Both the position numbers and the translations under genes were made by a program. A stretch of 64,000 bases of DNA from Metaphire vulgaris. Taxonomy: Eukaryota > Annelida > Clitellata > Crassiclitellata > Megascolecidae. The notes beneath the pieces are model-generated. The model ran no database searches. It was not told where the DNA came from and saw nothing but the letters and a program-made list of their open reading frames with translations. The stretch is from assembly GCA_018105865.1 (NCBI GenBank), contig CM030842.1:15393867-15457866 (forward strand). The letters are read 5' to 3'. Shown in pieces: positions 48,080 through 61,799 of the stretch (position 1 is its first letter; each line of letters begins with the position of its first letter).

Positions 48080-48368
48080 CAGTGGCATAGCGATGGTTTC
48101 CAGCAACCCGAAGGGGGTAATGTTTACTGCTGCTGCCCCCCAACCGTCCCCCAACCGTCGAAAAACCGCCAACAAGCAAAGCAAAAAAAGGTTATCACTT
48201 ATCCTTTGGCATCCTCTCCCTCTCACTCTGCGACGCCCCCTCTCCCTGTCCTGACGAGCAAAAAAAGGTAGTCGCTGTTTGCTTCTTATTTATTTTCACT
48301 AACCCTATACCCGATTTTGGCGCCCCCACCTCGGCGCCCGGAGGCGGCTGCCCCTCGCTACGCCACTG
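48080..48368. mobile_element. hAT-like MITE (CAGTGGCATAGCGATGG)
   Basis: Ends CAGTGGCATAGCGATGG and CTCGCTACGCCACTG, perfect duplication ctaattgt. It lies in intron 1 of the six-cysteine gene. Confidence 0.85.
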
Positions 48369-50389
48369 CTAATTGTCCAGGCAGGCATCACCTGCCCACG
48401 CTGTAATCTCTTACCTCAGTGTTTGATATTCAAAAAAACAACCAATGGGATCTCACTATGTACACCCTCCTCATAATTCTCAAGTTACTTTGGGGGCGGT
48501 AGGGGACAATCACCAGAAGAAGTCAACCCCCTCTGTAAACTGAAAATCTTTCTTTCCATGGCAACAAATTTCATCTCCATAATTCTGCTGTTTGTTTAGG
48601 ATATGGTTTATAGCACAAGAAGAGTAGCTGGACAAATGCATAGCAATAGTTAAACATCTATAGCACCTCTTTATCCCCCCCCATCCTCCTCTTCATCATA
48701 AATTCAGCAATGTTCAGTCAAATGTCATGGCTAACAGGCTGTCTGTAACTTCTTGCTTGCTTAGTCATAGAAAATGAACTACTGGTAAATTCAGTAAATA
48801 AAGCAATGTCATGCATCAGGTCTCAATGTCCACAACTGTCACTTAAATATTCCTATTTACTCAAGGCTGACAAAAATCCGGGAACCAATACAGAACACTT
48901 CAGAGGCTGATTATGCACGCCATTCATCTGCCATTCATCCGCCATAGGGCATCAACAACTGACTACAGAATATTGAAAAAAGAGACAAAAAATGCACAGA
49001 GTAACTTCTTCGTTTCAGTTACACTATAATAAAGACAATTTCCCCAAGTACCAGGTACTGTGCTGTTGCTACTACCCATTACTCAGAAAACTGCATAGAT
49101 AAGTGGGCTGTGTGTGCGCGTGTGTGCATGAATTTTGAATGAGAGACAGGCTTAACACAACATCAGTTACATGGGAGAACACTAGATTGAACCCACCTGA
49201 AAAACCACATGTTACATCAGAAGGTCTGTAGTAGAAAATACCTAAAGACATGTTCTGCTGTTTGGAGTCATACTTTGATAAAACATTGGGCAAATGCCTG
49301 GCTAACATTGCTGTACTGGATGCCTGTGTGATCTAACTGAAATAGACAAATCTATGTTAACTTTAGACAAATTCATAATTCCAAGATCCTTTCTGAACTC
49401 GTCAAAGCCTCACTCTCAGAAAATAATATTTCCATCCATGCACTTTTAGGTTATAAACAGATGCTTGCATCTGCATCAACAGCTATAAAACCACGGCTGA
49501 CAGTTTTTGTCATTCTGTCCCCATAACAATAAGCAGTAAGCCAGTACAGTAGCATCATGTCACACTTTTCTTGGGGTAGGGCAAGATAATTTGTTGGCAA
49601 AATTTTTAAATAAATTTTTTGACAAATTTTTGGCATGTTTTGCACATTTCACATTTATTTATTTAATGCATTATCTCTTTATTTCCTTGGGGCCACCCCC
49701 CCCCCAAAATGACGCCCCTGAGCCAGTAACACCAGTAACAATACTGAAGAGAGAAACTGCTACAAGTACACTGATGCTACAAAGCCATCTTACATAAGAA
49801 GGCCAAGATGGTTGCAAAGGAAATTATCCTTAATTTCCAGTAAGTAGGCAGTCAAAGGCATGTCAAATAATCAAGTTCCATAATAGTGGTTTCATTATTT
49901 TCATAAAAATTCCCAAGTCCAGGGCAAGCAAAGAGCTAAGAGGCAAAAGGAGTCCAAATGGTTTAGTGTGCAATTGGCACTGATCAAATGCACTGCATTG
50001 CAATACATGCAGTCACCCTTGCCCAATCTTCTTCCTCTGTCCTGCTGCTCAACAATGCTCAAAGTCCATTGGAAATCAGTGGAATATAAGATAGCAATAT
50101 TGCTCTACAATATGGCTCAGAGCCAATTGTGGTTGGACGTAGCCACGGGTCTGGTGGTCTAGTGTTACCATGCTAATGGAAATGCGACACCGCATACAAC
50201 AACAGTAACTAAAGAAAGAAAAGTACACACAGCCCTATATACACGGTACCTGCATTATACACATAAAACAGTCAATTCAAAATACAGTTATATCTTGTAG
50301 ACAAGGACTAAAAAGACATGCACTAGGCTAGGTAATAGAAACCATTTTATTTCGTTAGGCTGATAATCATATGGTTTCTTTAAATTTAA

Positions 50390-50650
50390 AAGATAAAGGT
50401 AATGGTAGGTCCTGTACTGAGCCCAAGCTTTGGGCTCTGGCGCTTATCTCTGGTCTCGGTGGTGTAATCCATTAAGCTGCGGTAGGTTGCCATTATTTTC
50501 CCCAGACCCACGCTTTACCTTGCAGCTTAACGCTGCTCCTCAGTTTACCACCGCCCTCTAGCGAGTAAGACTGAGTCGACCTTAGGGATCCTGTGGAAAT
50601 CGAACCCATGACCTTCTGCTCCATCGTCCAGCATTGTTACTGCTCTTCTA
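50390..50650 (-). repeat. tRNA-derived SINE-like repeat
   Basis: On the minus strand a strong box B (GGTCATGGGTTCGATTTCC) follows GATGGAGCAGAAG. The body continues to the TTAAGCTGCRRGG words on both sides of an inverted segment. No functional tRNA fold is evident. Ends are approximate. Confidence 0.45.
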
Positions 50651-50991
50651 ACTTCACACCCCCTTTACACTTTAATAAGTTTTAAAATATTGGTAATAAT
50701 TGTGATTATGGCTGGTCAGGACTGCATCACAGTGATGATGAATGATGGTGATGATGATGATGATGATGATGGCTGCATTGCAGGCGTGGAACTAATTGAT
50801 TAAGATAAAGTAGGTCACACATGTCCTGCAACTAGCCGACCTGCCATACAACTTGATCTAAGTCCTATTGGTGAGAACCGGACAGAAGGAAACCCACCAA
50901 ACAGTCACATAACAATCACTGCATTCGTTGGTCAAACTGGCAGAAATAAAGCAACATAGCTCAGCAAAACTGTCAATTATTGTATACTGAC

Positions 50992-51139
50992 CCGGTCTTC
51001 TGACAGGTGTTGTTGATGAATCTGCTGAAGCCCTGACCAAAGAAGTCCAAAGTATCAGGTGCAGAACAGTGGACAGGAAAACACTATCCCATATCATCAG
51101 AAGACTCCGCCTAGTGTATTGGATACACTTTGAAGCCAT
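50992..51139 (-). CDS. Exon 1 of a six-cysteine secreted protein (signal peptide)
   Basis: The exon encodes 49 residues from an ATG in a good context (ATTATGG) at 51139-51137. Residues 12-37 contain a long hydrophobic stretch (SVFLSTVLHLILWTSLV) ending ASA, a plausible signal-peptidase site before DSSTTPVRRP. The donor is CCGG|GTCAGT in phase 1. The partner acceptor at 35607 is also phase 1 and restores an aspartate codon. An in-frame upstream ATG, nine codons earlier, would lengthen the N-terminus with TTRRTRTI and looks less natural. Just upstream on the minus strand, CTTCAACCTAG|GAAG could be the acceptor of this exon, so an untranslated leader exon is possible. Intron 1 would be about 15.4 kb. 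The family is not recognised. Confidence 0.65.
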
Positions 51140-52600
51140 AATAGTCCTCGTCCTCCTGGTCGTCATCGTCGTCGTCTCCTCTCCTCCCTTTGAAATACTG
51201 ATCCAGTCAAGCCAGGAATCGATGTACATTATTCTTCCTAGGTTGAAGAGACTTCTAGTCCTTCTATGTAGAGCACAGAATGTTGGATGAGTCATGCAAA
51301 GGCTTCTTTCAAAGATCCGAAACTAATGGACGGTCTGGACTTGTCTGACCTCACAGAGTCACAGGCGAGAGAAACAAGACAGCCAGACAGATGGGATCAG
51401 CTTTCCATTATGCCTGAAATAAAAGCACAGTTCAGTTTAGCCTCCTTAGCCTATAGCCAGGGACATCTGTATATTAGCAAGGACTATCTGCTATAGTCAT
51501 GCTGTGTAGTAGTCAGGCCACATCAGCTACAATTAACATCATCCGCTCATGGACAAAACTGGGTCACGCGCAAATACAGTAAAACCCTTTTAACAGGGAA
51601 TCGGAGGAATTGGATAGCATGAACCCCCCCCCGCCCAAACACAAAGCAAAGTGACAAACTTCGGATTGCTACAGATAAAATGCATGAAATAATCAACAGA
51701 TGTGTCCAATACAATAGGATAAGAATGCTCATGCACACAATCGCACTAATAAAGACACACAAAAACACACACAAACAGTAACTGACAGATGGCTCTGTAA
51801 AATGTGCTACATAAATTCTTTGATTGATTGATTGTACAATTTGTCATGTGTATTGTTTTAAAGAAATATTGGACAAACAGAGCAAAAATTTAATAATTTA
51901 CATTTCACCAGAAGAATGGACCCTCTAGAGGTCATTCCAAACCATAAACATATCAACATAATGCTAAAAATAGATGAATCAATAGCCCCCCCCCGGCCTC
52001 TAGAGAGGCCCAGACATTAAGGTCCCAAAATTCTCCAGCAACAACAAGCTAATTAACTATGCACACCACACACACACACACACACACACACAAACATTTA
52101 CAATCAATCAAGATAACAATGTAAATTCACCTCACTATCCCATTTGCAGCAATACAAGAGTGAATCCCTAGGGCTGTAGAAAGAGGTGCTGCATAAATTA
52201 TCAATGCCTGACAGGGATTACAACAGATTAAAATCCCTGGCAGTAAAGCTCACTGCTTTAAATTTTATAGGAACCGGCAGGCTGAATGAAATAGCTAAAA
52301 GACCACAATTTCACAATGTACTAGTAGCCTAACAATACTAGTACAAAGATATTCTAAAACGTATGATCTTATCAAGTGATATAAAACAGCATAGTCAAGA
52401 AAGGGGCATGGGGGGTGCCACTATTCTGCTGGAGCCACATTTGTGAAAAACTGATGAAAATTTTTTTTGGGGAAGGGTCATTGTTGAAATTATAATATAC
52501 CGGTACATATTACAGTTTACAGTACTTAATTTACAGTACTTTTTACAGTACAACTATTTACAGTACTTACCGGTAATTGCATTGCAGCTTTTGGCCACTG

Positions 52601-52679
52601 TACAGGGTGGCACAAAACCCCAGACTATATTAAATGCAAACCTAAATGTGACTAGTCCAGTTTTTTTCGCCACCCTGTA
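52601..52679. mobile_element. mariner-like palindromic MITE (TACAGGGTGGC), copy 1
   Basis: TACAGGGTGGCACAAAA...CGCCACCCTGTA, almost fully self-complementary, with TA at both ends. Confidence 0.7.
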
Positions 52680-53898
52680 AAATGCACTAAATGAATTTCT
52701 AGTTGAAAATGGGCAAAAACCACCCAATAATACTCCAAATAACACTGCACAACTTTCTTTGCTTTCTTCATTCTGTTGGCTGCTTCTTAGAGATTTTACA
52801 ATGCTAAGCCACAGCATGGCTTATATATGGATTCACATCTTACTTCCACCAAATCTACTGGCCTAGAAAGTCCAGTCCATACACACCAAGAATAGACCTT
52901 ACATGTGAGCAGACCAAGCGGAAATTATAATGCAACTCAAAGGAAATAATAAAGAAGGACATACAGTCATCGTAAAATATCAACCAATTCAAAAGATGCA
53001 AAACTAGAAACATTCATAAGTTATTGTCTTATTGCCAAGCTTTTCTTTGGCTTTCTCTCCTACTGATATAAAAACCAATGGAAACTGACCAGGCGTGGAA
53101 ACCCAAGAACTGCTCCATTCAGTGAAACGTTCACAGTGTTCACTGAATACACATAAATATCATGTGCCTAAGGTTCCTTGATAATAGCAACAGGTTTGAA
53201 AATAAATAGAGGTTATGTAACAATGTAATGTAACAAAATATTTGTATAGCGCCTCTTCTGAAAAATCACTCAGAAGCGCTCCCATTACGATGTTATGATC
53301 ATTTGCAATTCTTTCCACACCCAACTTGGGTAAATACTCCACATGACACCCGTTTTATTGAATGGTCACTGCCAATTGTCATACATATTGTCAATAATAC
53401 ACAGCCGAAACCATATTACACAGCCTGCAACAATTTACAGTACAAATTACGTAATTTCTTTACAACCAGTTAAGACGCTGAGTAACACCAAGTGGAACTA
53501 ACCTGTCTGGTAAATCGTTCATTAACATAACAACAAGGATTATATAATATTCAAAGCAGGATTTAAACTGAACAGACCTCAAGATCTGACACTTCAAAGA
53601 CAGTGAGTGACAGTAGTACTTGAAGCAGAGACTCAAGCCTTACTACTCTGCATTTATTACTGGTCTGTCAGGCATTATTATAAAATGTCCCACAGCAAGC
53701 AGCAGGCCATCGAGGAATCCAGAACTGGCCAGTGTGAAGAGCTGCATCAGGATGGATTGACTAAAGCACGTCTACTAGGATTGATGGGAGAAAAATGTTT
53801 ATGTTTGCACGTAGCCATTTCTCATGAACATAAACCCACCAAAACAATGAAGAATTGAACTCTGTCATTATTTGCAAAAGACCTAGATCTTTATTATA

Positions 53899-53980
53899 TA
53901 CAGGGTGGTGCAAAAAACTGGACTAGTAGTCACATTTAGGTTTGCATTTAATATAGTCCGGTTTTTTGCGCCACCCTGTA
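53899..53980. mobile_element. mariner-like palindromic MITE, copy 2
   Basis: TACAGGGTGGTGCAAAAAAC...GCGCCACCCTGTA. It is the inverted orientation of the copy at 52601, with the same GTGACTA/TAGTCAC centre. Confidence 0.7.
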
Positions 53981-54182
53981 GTGATGGCAAACCACACAGC
54001 TAAGAATTCCTTCACATGCTATTCTACCCTACACTGATATCAAATAATAAGCGCTCCCATGCATTGTCTAGGCTGCCAAAACCAATGGATAAGACCAAAA
54101 TTTCCCAGGGTTTCCAGGATGCCCCCCTACCCTGTAGTCCTCTCTTTCTCTCACCAACTCTGCATATTCCTTTACTCAAAAT

Positions 54183-54262
54183 TTAACCCCTTAACCGTGT
54201 ATTTAACTGTAACTCAGTGTAAAATGGACGGATATATCCGGGATCCCCAGTTAAGGGGTTAA
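54183..54262. mobile_element. TTAA-ended palindromic MITE (copy 5)
   Basis: 80 bp, opposite orientation, with both TTAACCCC ends intact. Confidence 0.75.
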
Positions 54263-56089
54263 TATCACCCTTAGGTGTCCATCCATCAGAGGCCAGACCA
54301 AATTCATAGAAATATTCAATTTGCTATCTAATAAAAAAAGCACAAAATTCTCACCAAAACCTAGATGACATAAGATACTCGTCTAAGTAAGTAAGTAAAC
54401 TCCCATGAATTTATGTAGCACTTTTAAGGCAGTAGCCTCTTATTCTTAGGGTCTCAAGAGCATAAAAGTCAATGCAGACGTTCTTCATTTTCGAATTCCA
54501 GCAACATTTATGATTTATCTGAATTCAATAAAGCAATGACGAAAATTAAAAGCTTTATAAGAACAGATTGGTCATAGAACTAGTTTGCAATAATTGGTTC
54601 TTCCCCTCCAGCCAGGTCAATTCATTCCTTGCCTTCCCCAAGACCTGGAATCTGGATAAAACACCGGATACAACCAGCGTCTTAAACCTACTTATAAAAC
54701 AAAAATATGGGCAATGGTCATATCACAGGACCAAAGAATCCTTCTCAAATTTGAGACAAATCAGATAAATACAATCCTTCGGTTTACTTTATCTTTACCT
54801 GCAAGACCCACTAGGCTTCACACTCTCAATGCTATTAGAAAAAAAGCATTACAAGAAACCCAACGACTGCTTTCATGGTGGCACGGGTATGTAACAGACC
54901 AGTGATACACATGCAGCCTGAATAAACAAGACTGCTAAGATCTGAACCTACCCCCACCACACCAATGTAAGACTAGATACTTGGGGAGGGGGGGTTCGGG
55001 TTCTGGTCTCCAACACCTTGATATATCTTTTCCTAATCCACTAGCATTGCTTTCTAAAACATTATCACATGGACACCCCCAACACTTGGCACGGACCCAG
55101 ACAATGGAGTAAACATTGGCTGACCCCTCCCCTCCCCCCACCCCTCCCCACCCCAGAATACAGGTCAAGGTTAGCCCCCATTCCCACCAGACAGACATAC
55201 AAACAAACAATCAAACGGTTGAATGTTCCATCAGAGGCTGACTCATCCACCACGGACTTACACCGGACTCTGAATGATGGAATGATGGACGTGCAATAAA
55301 AGGAGCAAAATGAATGAAAATACCTAGAAACAGAAATCTCTAATGAATTCCTCCTCCTCCTCCTCCTCCTCCTTCTCCTCCTCCTGAGTTCTCTGTAAAC
55401 ACAAACTGTTCACTTATGCATGCATTTCTTCAGATTCTACTTGTTATTAGACGAGTGAGTAAATAGGTAAGTAAACTATCTATACCCATTGTCTTGACAC
55501 AGTACACCACCTAGGCAAACGTTCTGCATACGGGTATATGTAAAACACTATTGCTGGTTTCACATTCACGTTTACACCTGACAAGCACTAATGTAAGAAG
55601 GTCTTTGCTTTTTCTCCAGTAAACCTCTAAAGATCACTAATTTCTAAATTCAATTAACATCCATAACCCACACGTTGCTTACCTGCAAAATTCAATTCAA
55701 ACTTTTGTATTAGTTTGAATAGGAAGAAAACTTTTGAAACAATCAATCAACATGATGCTCTAAGCAATAGGATACTGGAAATCAATGCTTACTTACATCA
55801 ATAATAATACTACATCAATAACTTCTATCTTGGGTCCATGTTGGCAGTGCTCAATGGGGCTGAAAATAAGAAAGCATCAGCACTGCTTGTCTAAACAATA
55901 TATAGATTTACAAAATATCTTGTTCCGTCTGGCCAGCAATGCTTGAACTGCCAGATCACATCTTCAAAGTGCTGTCAAAGATTTAGTCTTTGCCAGCAAT
56001 ATGGATCTCAACATCCAGCAAAAACTATCAATCACATATTCTGATTTTGCTGACACCTCATAGATACAAACCTAACACATCCAACAACT

Positions 56090-56119
56090 CTCTCTCTCTC
56101 TCTCTCTCTCTCCCTCTCC

Positions 56120-56173
<54 letters not shown>

Positions 56174-56287
56174 CTCTCAAATTAGTTAAATTGGACTCAC
56201 TCACTCACTCACTCACTCACTCACTCACTCACTCACTCACTCACTCACTCACTCACTCACTCACTCACTCACTCACTCACTCACTCA
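56090..56287. repeat. (CT)n then (CACT)n
   Basis: CT runs to about 56180 and about 23 units of CACT at 56196-56287. Confidence 0.95.
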
Positions 56288-57344
56288 CATATACAGGCAC
56301 ATACACACACACACATACATACATACACATATATACATACAGTACATGTCACCATCAATTAAATCTCTTATCTCCAAGACATCTCAAATTCAATATCTAA
56401 CAAGAATCACAGGAAAGATTCATTCCTGTTATTGAGTCCTTTATTCATTTATTTTAGTATTCATCATTCAAATACTCCTAAAATTTCCAAAAAGGCTAAT
56501 TTAAACAATTAGACAAATCCAATAATTACCAAGCAGGGAGCTAATCACTGCAAATTAAACAAAATATTCAACATATTTGCTTGTGTCAGTTATGTGTGCA
56601 CTGTGCAGCCTAAACCTGTTAACCTATAGACAGATCAAAATTAATTTATTACTAAATTTAAGTGGCACACTATGGCTAGAATATATCATGAGGACATTGT
56701 GCAGAGAAACAGATGCCAAAAACATATGTTCTCTTTTTAAAAAATCAGTCAGTCAAATCAATCAATCAATCAATCAATCAAATTCTAAGATTCCACTATC
56801 ACAAAGCCTAGGACTTCAGTTGATGGTGTAGTCCATCTAAATATTACTAAATTAAACTAATATATAGAAGTCCCTGGAATGGTCATAGATATCTTCTTTC
56901 TTACTCCTCTATCATAATAACTACAGTAAACTTAGCTGGTCAGTCCACATTTAACCAGCATTACTTTTTAAAATCGAAAACCAAGCAAACAATTCTCAAT
57001 AAAATAATAAAGATAAAATAATAAAGATACAGCAGTGGGGGTTTAAATATAGCCCCCCCCCAAAAAAAAAGCTTAGACTTTCACCCAGGGTCCTCACTAA
57101 CTGGGAAGGGGAGTGCTCAAACCTCCAGCAGAGGAGCCAATTCAGTATAGGAAATCTGGCTCAAATATTTGTGCAGAGTAAATGATTTTTGTAAATATTT
57201 GCTGAAAACAAATACATTGGTGGACCAGTATATAGGTACTGTTACCAACTGTATACATGTATCTCAAAACCTATATATGAACCCAGTCATTTGGATGGCT
57301 GTTCTGTGACACAAAATGGACAATACACTATGGACCATATAGCC

Positions 57345-57978
57345 AATGGTGGCTCCACATGGGGGACCCGTGCCCCTATTGAATGCCTGCCCCCCCTCGT
57401 TCGATTTTGTAGACATTTGACAAAGAATAGATTTCTGAAAGACTTTGTATAGTGTCCTTTCTAATCCTTGCATTGTCCAATGTCAAACAGGGTATCAATT
57501 ATATAATATTTTTGTGGTCTATAGAACTTGTCATACAAGAAACCAGCTCTCTTAAACCCTTTCTTATCTCTTGTTCGATTTTTTTAGACATTTGACAGAG
57601 AACAGATTTCTGAAAGACTTTGTATAGTGTCGTTTCAAATGGCTCACCATTTTCCGGGGCATTTTGAATGCTCTAGAATAAAATTGAGGCAGAATATATT
57701 GACAATTCTAGTACAGTTTGACTCAGCTAAGCTGGGGACATGCGAAAATGTGATTTTAATTTGTTTCATCACTCTTCTAAATTTTGCATATCTATAGCCT
57801 ACTGTAGCACTAATCCTTGCATTGTCCAATGTCAAACAGGGTATCAATTATATAAGTGGCCTCTTGGTGGGACCCAATACTTGCTACTGCATACCTATCA
57901 ACAGATGGTTGGCCCCCATGCTTAAAAGTTGCCACCCCAACGGCCCTCTCACTTGGCAAATCCTGGAGCCGCCACTGC
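57345..57978. repeat. Degenerate hAT-like element enclosing a direct duplication
   Basis: A GGTGGCTCCACATGGGGG left part and a CTGGAGCCGCCACTG right end enclose two diverged copies of GACATTTGACARAGAAYAG..GACTTTGTATAGTG and of TAATCCTTGCATTGTCCAATG. Confidence 0.5.
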
Positions 57979-58617
57979 ATACTATATAGCATTGTTATAA
58001 AAAAAACAGCTATATTGAATGGATGCTAACCCTGGTTAGGTAAAATTGTTACTAAAATGATTTTAAAAATCTTATTAGTATGCTCCTCAATGTTGTTTCA
58101 GTTAAAGCAACAGCATGCTTTAAAAACTTAACAACTGCATGCATTTGGAAGCATTTTAACAAATTAAGTTATCACTGAAGATATATATGGAAGCAAAGTG
58201 AAAGACATTTATTTCTGCAATCTTCTTTGATTGCAACTGATCAGGACAGATAAAACATGCACAGTTTCATGAACATTGATTAGCTTGCCGTCACCTTTTG
58301 GGCGGCCAAAAGCCAAGGAGAATCCCGTCCAACAGATTGGAACCATCTGGCTTTTATCCAACCAATAAGACATAAAATGACATATTGCAAAATCAAAAAC
58401 AAGAAAATATAATCTCTCCCATTTCATGTTGATAATTTTCTACATAAGATTATCATATATGGCTGGGAGACAGCTTACCATGTAAATCAAGGACCTCTGT
58501 ATAATAACAGAGGTTTGGGTGCAAACAAAGGGAAAGTGCAAATGCATACCGTATTTCAAAATGAGGACGCTCAATAACCGCTGAAGAAAACCATTACCAA
58601 GACTGCATTTCACAACT

Positions 58618-58717
<100 letters not shown>

Positions 58718-59095
58718 CAAACGAGGGTGAAGCAGTTTAACATGTGGTGTCTACCAATGGTGTGGTTTGATGAAGATAAAGATACAATGCACCAATAGCC
58801 TAAGTTCTAAGAGAAGTAACAGGAATAGAAGACAACATTGAACTGACAAGACCAGCCAGAAACAGAGCAGAGTGGAAATCCATGGTCACTGATGTAGCAA
58901 TACATGCACATGAAGAAAAAGAATATCCTTCCTTCTAAGCCGTTTGCATACATTCATGTTTCAGGTTCCATCTTTTAAAATTTAGCAGACAGATGGCATA
59001 CATTATTTGAATGAGAAAATAGTAATGGCCACTAGTGTAAATGATTTGAAAATAAACCTTAGTACTATACAATACTCGATTGGCTGGGCAAAACA

Positions 59096-59250
<155 letters not shown>

Positions 59251-60302
59251 TTTGATTCTCCAGACCACATCCACTGCATTCAAGTACCGTGTACTACTAA
59301 AGCATTTTGCTGCTATCATTTCCACTTCTCTACTGCAATCTACCAGTAAATCATTTCATGTAACACTGCTCTAAAAATATGAAGACACTCTCCAACTCAT
59401 CTAATCTACATCCATTTATGAGCAGACAGGACTTCTTAAAAACTAGGTTATCAAATAAATCAATCCATCGGAAACATTTGACAACATTAGGACAGAATAG
59501 TTTAGGAACTTTGACCCCAAAAAACCAGAATGCAGAGGGATCTGTGGCATGCACACTGCACAGGGTCATATTATGGATGGACAAGGGCACATGGTGTAAG
59601 TACTAGCACCTACTAGTGACGAGGGGAAGAAGGAGCTTTACCTGATTGAGGAAACATATATGGGAGGTTGTGAGGGGAGGTGAAAAGTTTTAAAAAACTC
59701 ATGTGCTCTCAAATGTTTGTCATTTTGTCACTAGATAATGACTATCAAGTTATAAACTCTAAAGTCTGTGATAGTCTAAAAAATATCCCAATTAATGGCA
59801 ATCATTGATTTCTATTGATTGATTGATTGATTGATTGAACCAACCATCCAATCACACCTGTCTTGCTCCCAGCATATTACATGACATGACCTCAAATGAG
59901 TCATCAAAGGTCACTCATTTGTTGTCAATGACTCACTCCTTTTATTGTCACTGATTTGATCCACGAACAGAATTTTCAAGTACACCATTGCATGCACTTA
60001 TTAGCCAGTTAGCCAGAGTCCTTAATTAATGCCAGTCTTAACAATACTATTATTATAATGTTTTACATTACTTTACAAAACATCCCAGCCATATCACCAC
60101 CAAATTGATGCTTTTTTCAAAGTGAATAGTCTCTCTGAGCACTCAACCAAGACCCCCTCCCCCGGAGTGCATAAGTTCCAAAGATCAGATAGATTCAAAA
60201 CACAGGGACATTACTAAATTGATTTAATGCATACCATTCATCAGGTGCAGAATATAACAGGCTCATGAGAAATGAATTTGTTTGGTGGGATTAATGAGAT
60301 TG

Positions 60303-60305
<3 letters not shown>

Positions 60306-60398
<93 letters not shown>

Positions 60399-60630
60399 CA
60401 CATATATATATATATACATATATATATACACACACACTGCAACAAAGGTTGGTTTCAACCAATCCTGGAAACAGAACCATTCAGTGTGCCCTAAGCGATA
60501 TAGCATTTTCTTCTAAATTTTTCTTCAAAATTCGTTTTCAAGATTCCGTGTCTAACTCTGCTAAAAAGATTTAGTGCTGAAAGGGTTTGGAGCAAAAAGG
60601 TTTTAGAGCCAAAAGGTTGGCACCTAATGC

Positions 60631-60685
<55 letters not shown>

Positions 60686-60780
60686 ACCAATATGTGTTTG
60701 TATATGTATATATACAGTATGTATATAATATATATATATACACACACATATATATATATGCACATATACATATAAATACA
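60306..60780. repeat. Two (AT)n blocks with (CA) and TATACA variants
   Basis: AT runs at 60306-60430 and 60636-60682, followed by TATATACACACA variants to 60785. Confidence 0.9.
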
Positions 60781-61563
60781 CACACACTTTTCTTTCAAAC
60801 CAATCCATTCAATCTCATGTTGCTCTCATGTTTCTTTCTGTTTCATGAACTTTTTCTTAATCACTTAAATTCCAGAGAAATTCTGCTGAATTCATTAGAT
60901 GTTAGCAAAACCTATTACAGTGATCACTAAACTTAACAAATTCCAGTTGGAATTTATTCAAAACAAGACTGGAGTAAATATTGCATTACATTAAATTGCA
61001 AAGTTGGAGAGGTTTTAAACTCCCAGCAGTGCACCAATCAGCATCTTAGATACTGACTGAGTCTCCTTATCAATTCAAGAGACAACAGGAACAGTCCTTT
61101 CTACTAATGGTCTCCACCTGATCAAAGGCAGCACACTAATGGACGGTCTTTCTCTTTCCACAGCATGTCCTAGCCATGGGGTGGCCCCCCTCTGTGTCCT
61201 GTTATGGTTGTTGGATTTGTGCAAAACCGTTGAGTAGCTTAGAGGGTAGGTAGTATGACAGAGCTTGACACCACATACCGGTAGTTTCTTTTTGGTCCGC
61301 AAGATTTTTTTCACCTGAAACTCAGGGGTATATATACCCCTAAAATCAGTATATACATACAGTATATATAACATATAAATATACATATAACATATATACA
61401 TATTATATATATATATTATATATACATATTATATATATACCCACAAATCAAATTCCTGGCTGCTCCCTTGTCGATTTGTCCCATCCCTCTACTCTGGAAT
61501 CCTGGCAGTCAATGTTTTACAGGGCAGGTGATGTGTCCAGAGCCCTAACTCAACACCTTAAAT

Positions 61564-61566
<3 letters not shown>

Positions 61567-61647
<81 letters not shown>
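61567..61647. repeat. (GT)n; (CA)n at 61711-61735
   Basis: About 40 GT units with a short inverted CA partner 65 bp later. Confidence 0.95.
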
Positions 61648-61648
<1 letters not shown>

Positions 61649-61799
61649 AGGGCACAGACCCTGTAAAACAAGTGTCTAAAGACACTGGACACCTACACTT
61701 AGGTCAAATGGCACACACACACACACACACACACAAGTTTCTTGTATGGAATGAATTTGAAAAGTGACATTTTCAACAGAAGCATTTGTCAAGCATTTC

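Noticed and set aside
50858..51295. 145-codon minus-strand ORF taken whole as one protein
   Set aside because: Past the donor at 50991 it runs into intron sequence, and upstream of 51139 it is probably leader. Only the middle is used as exon 1.
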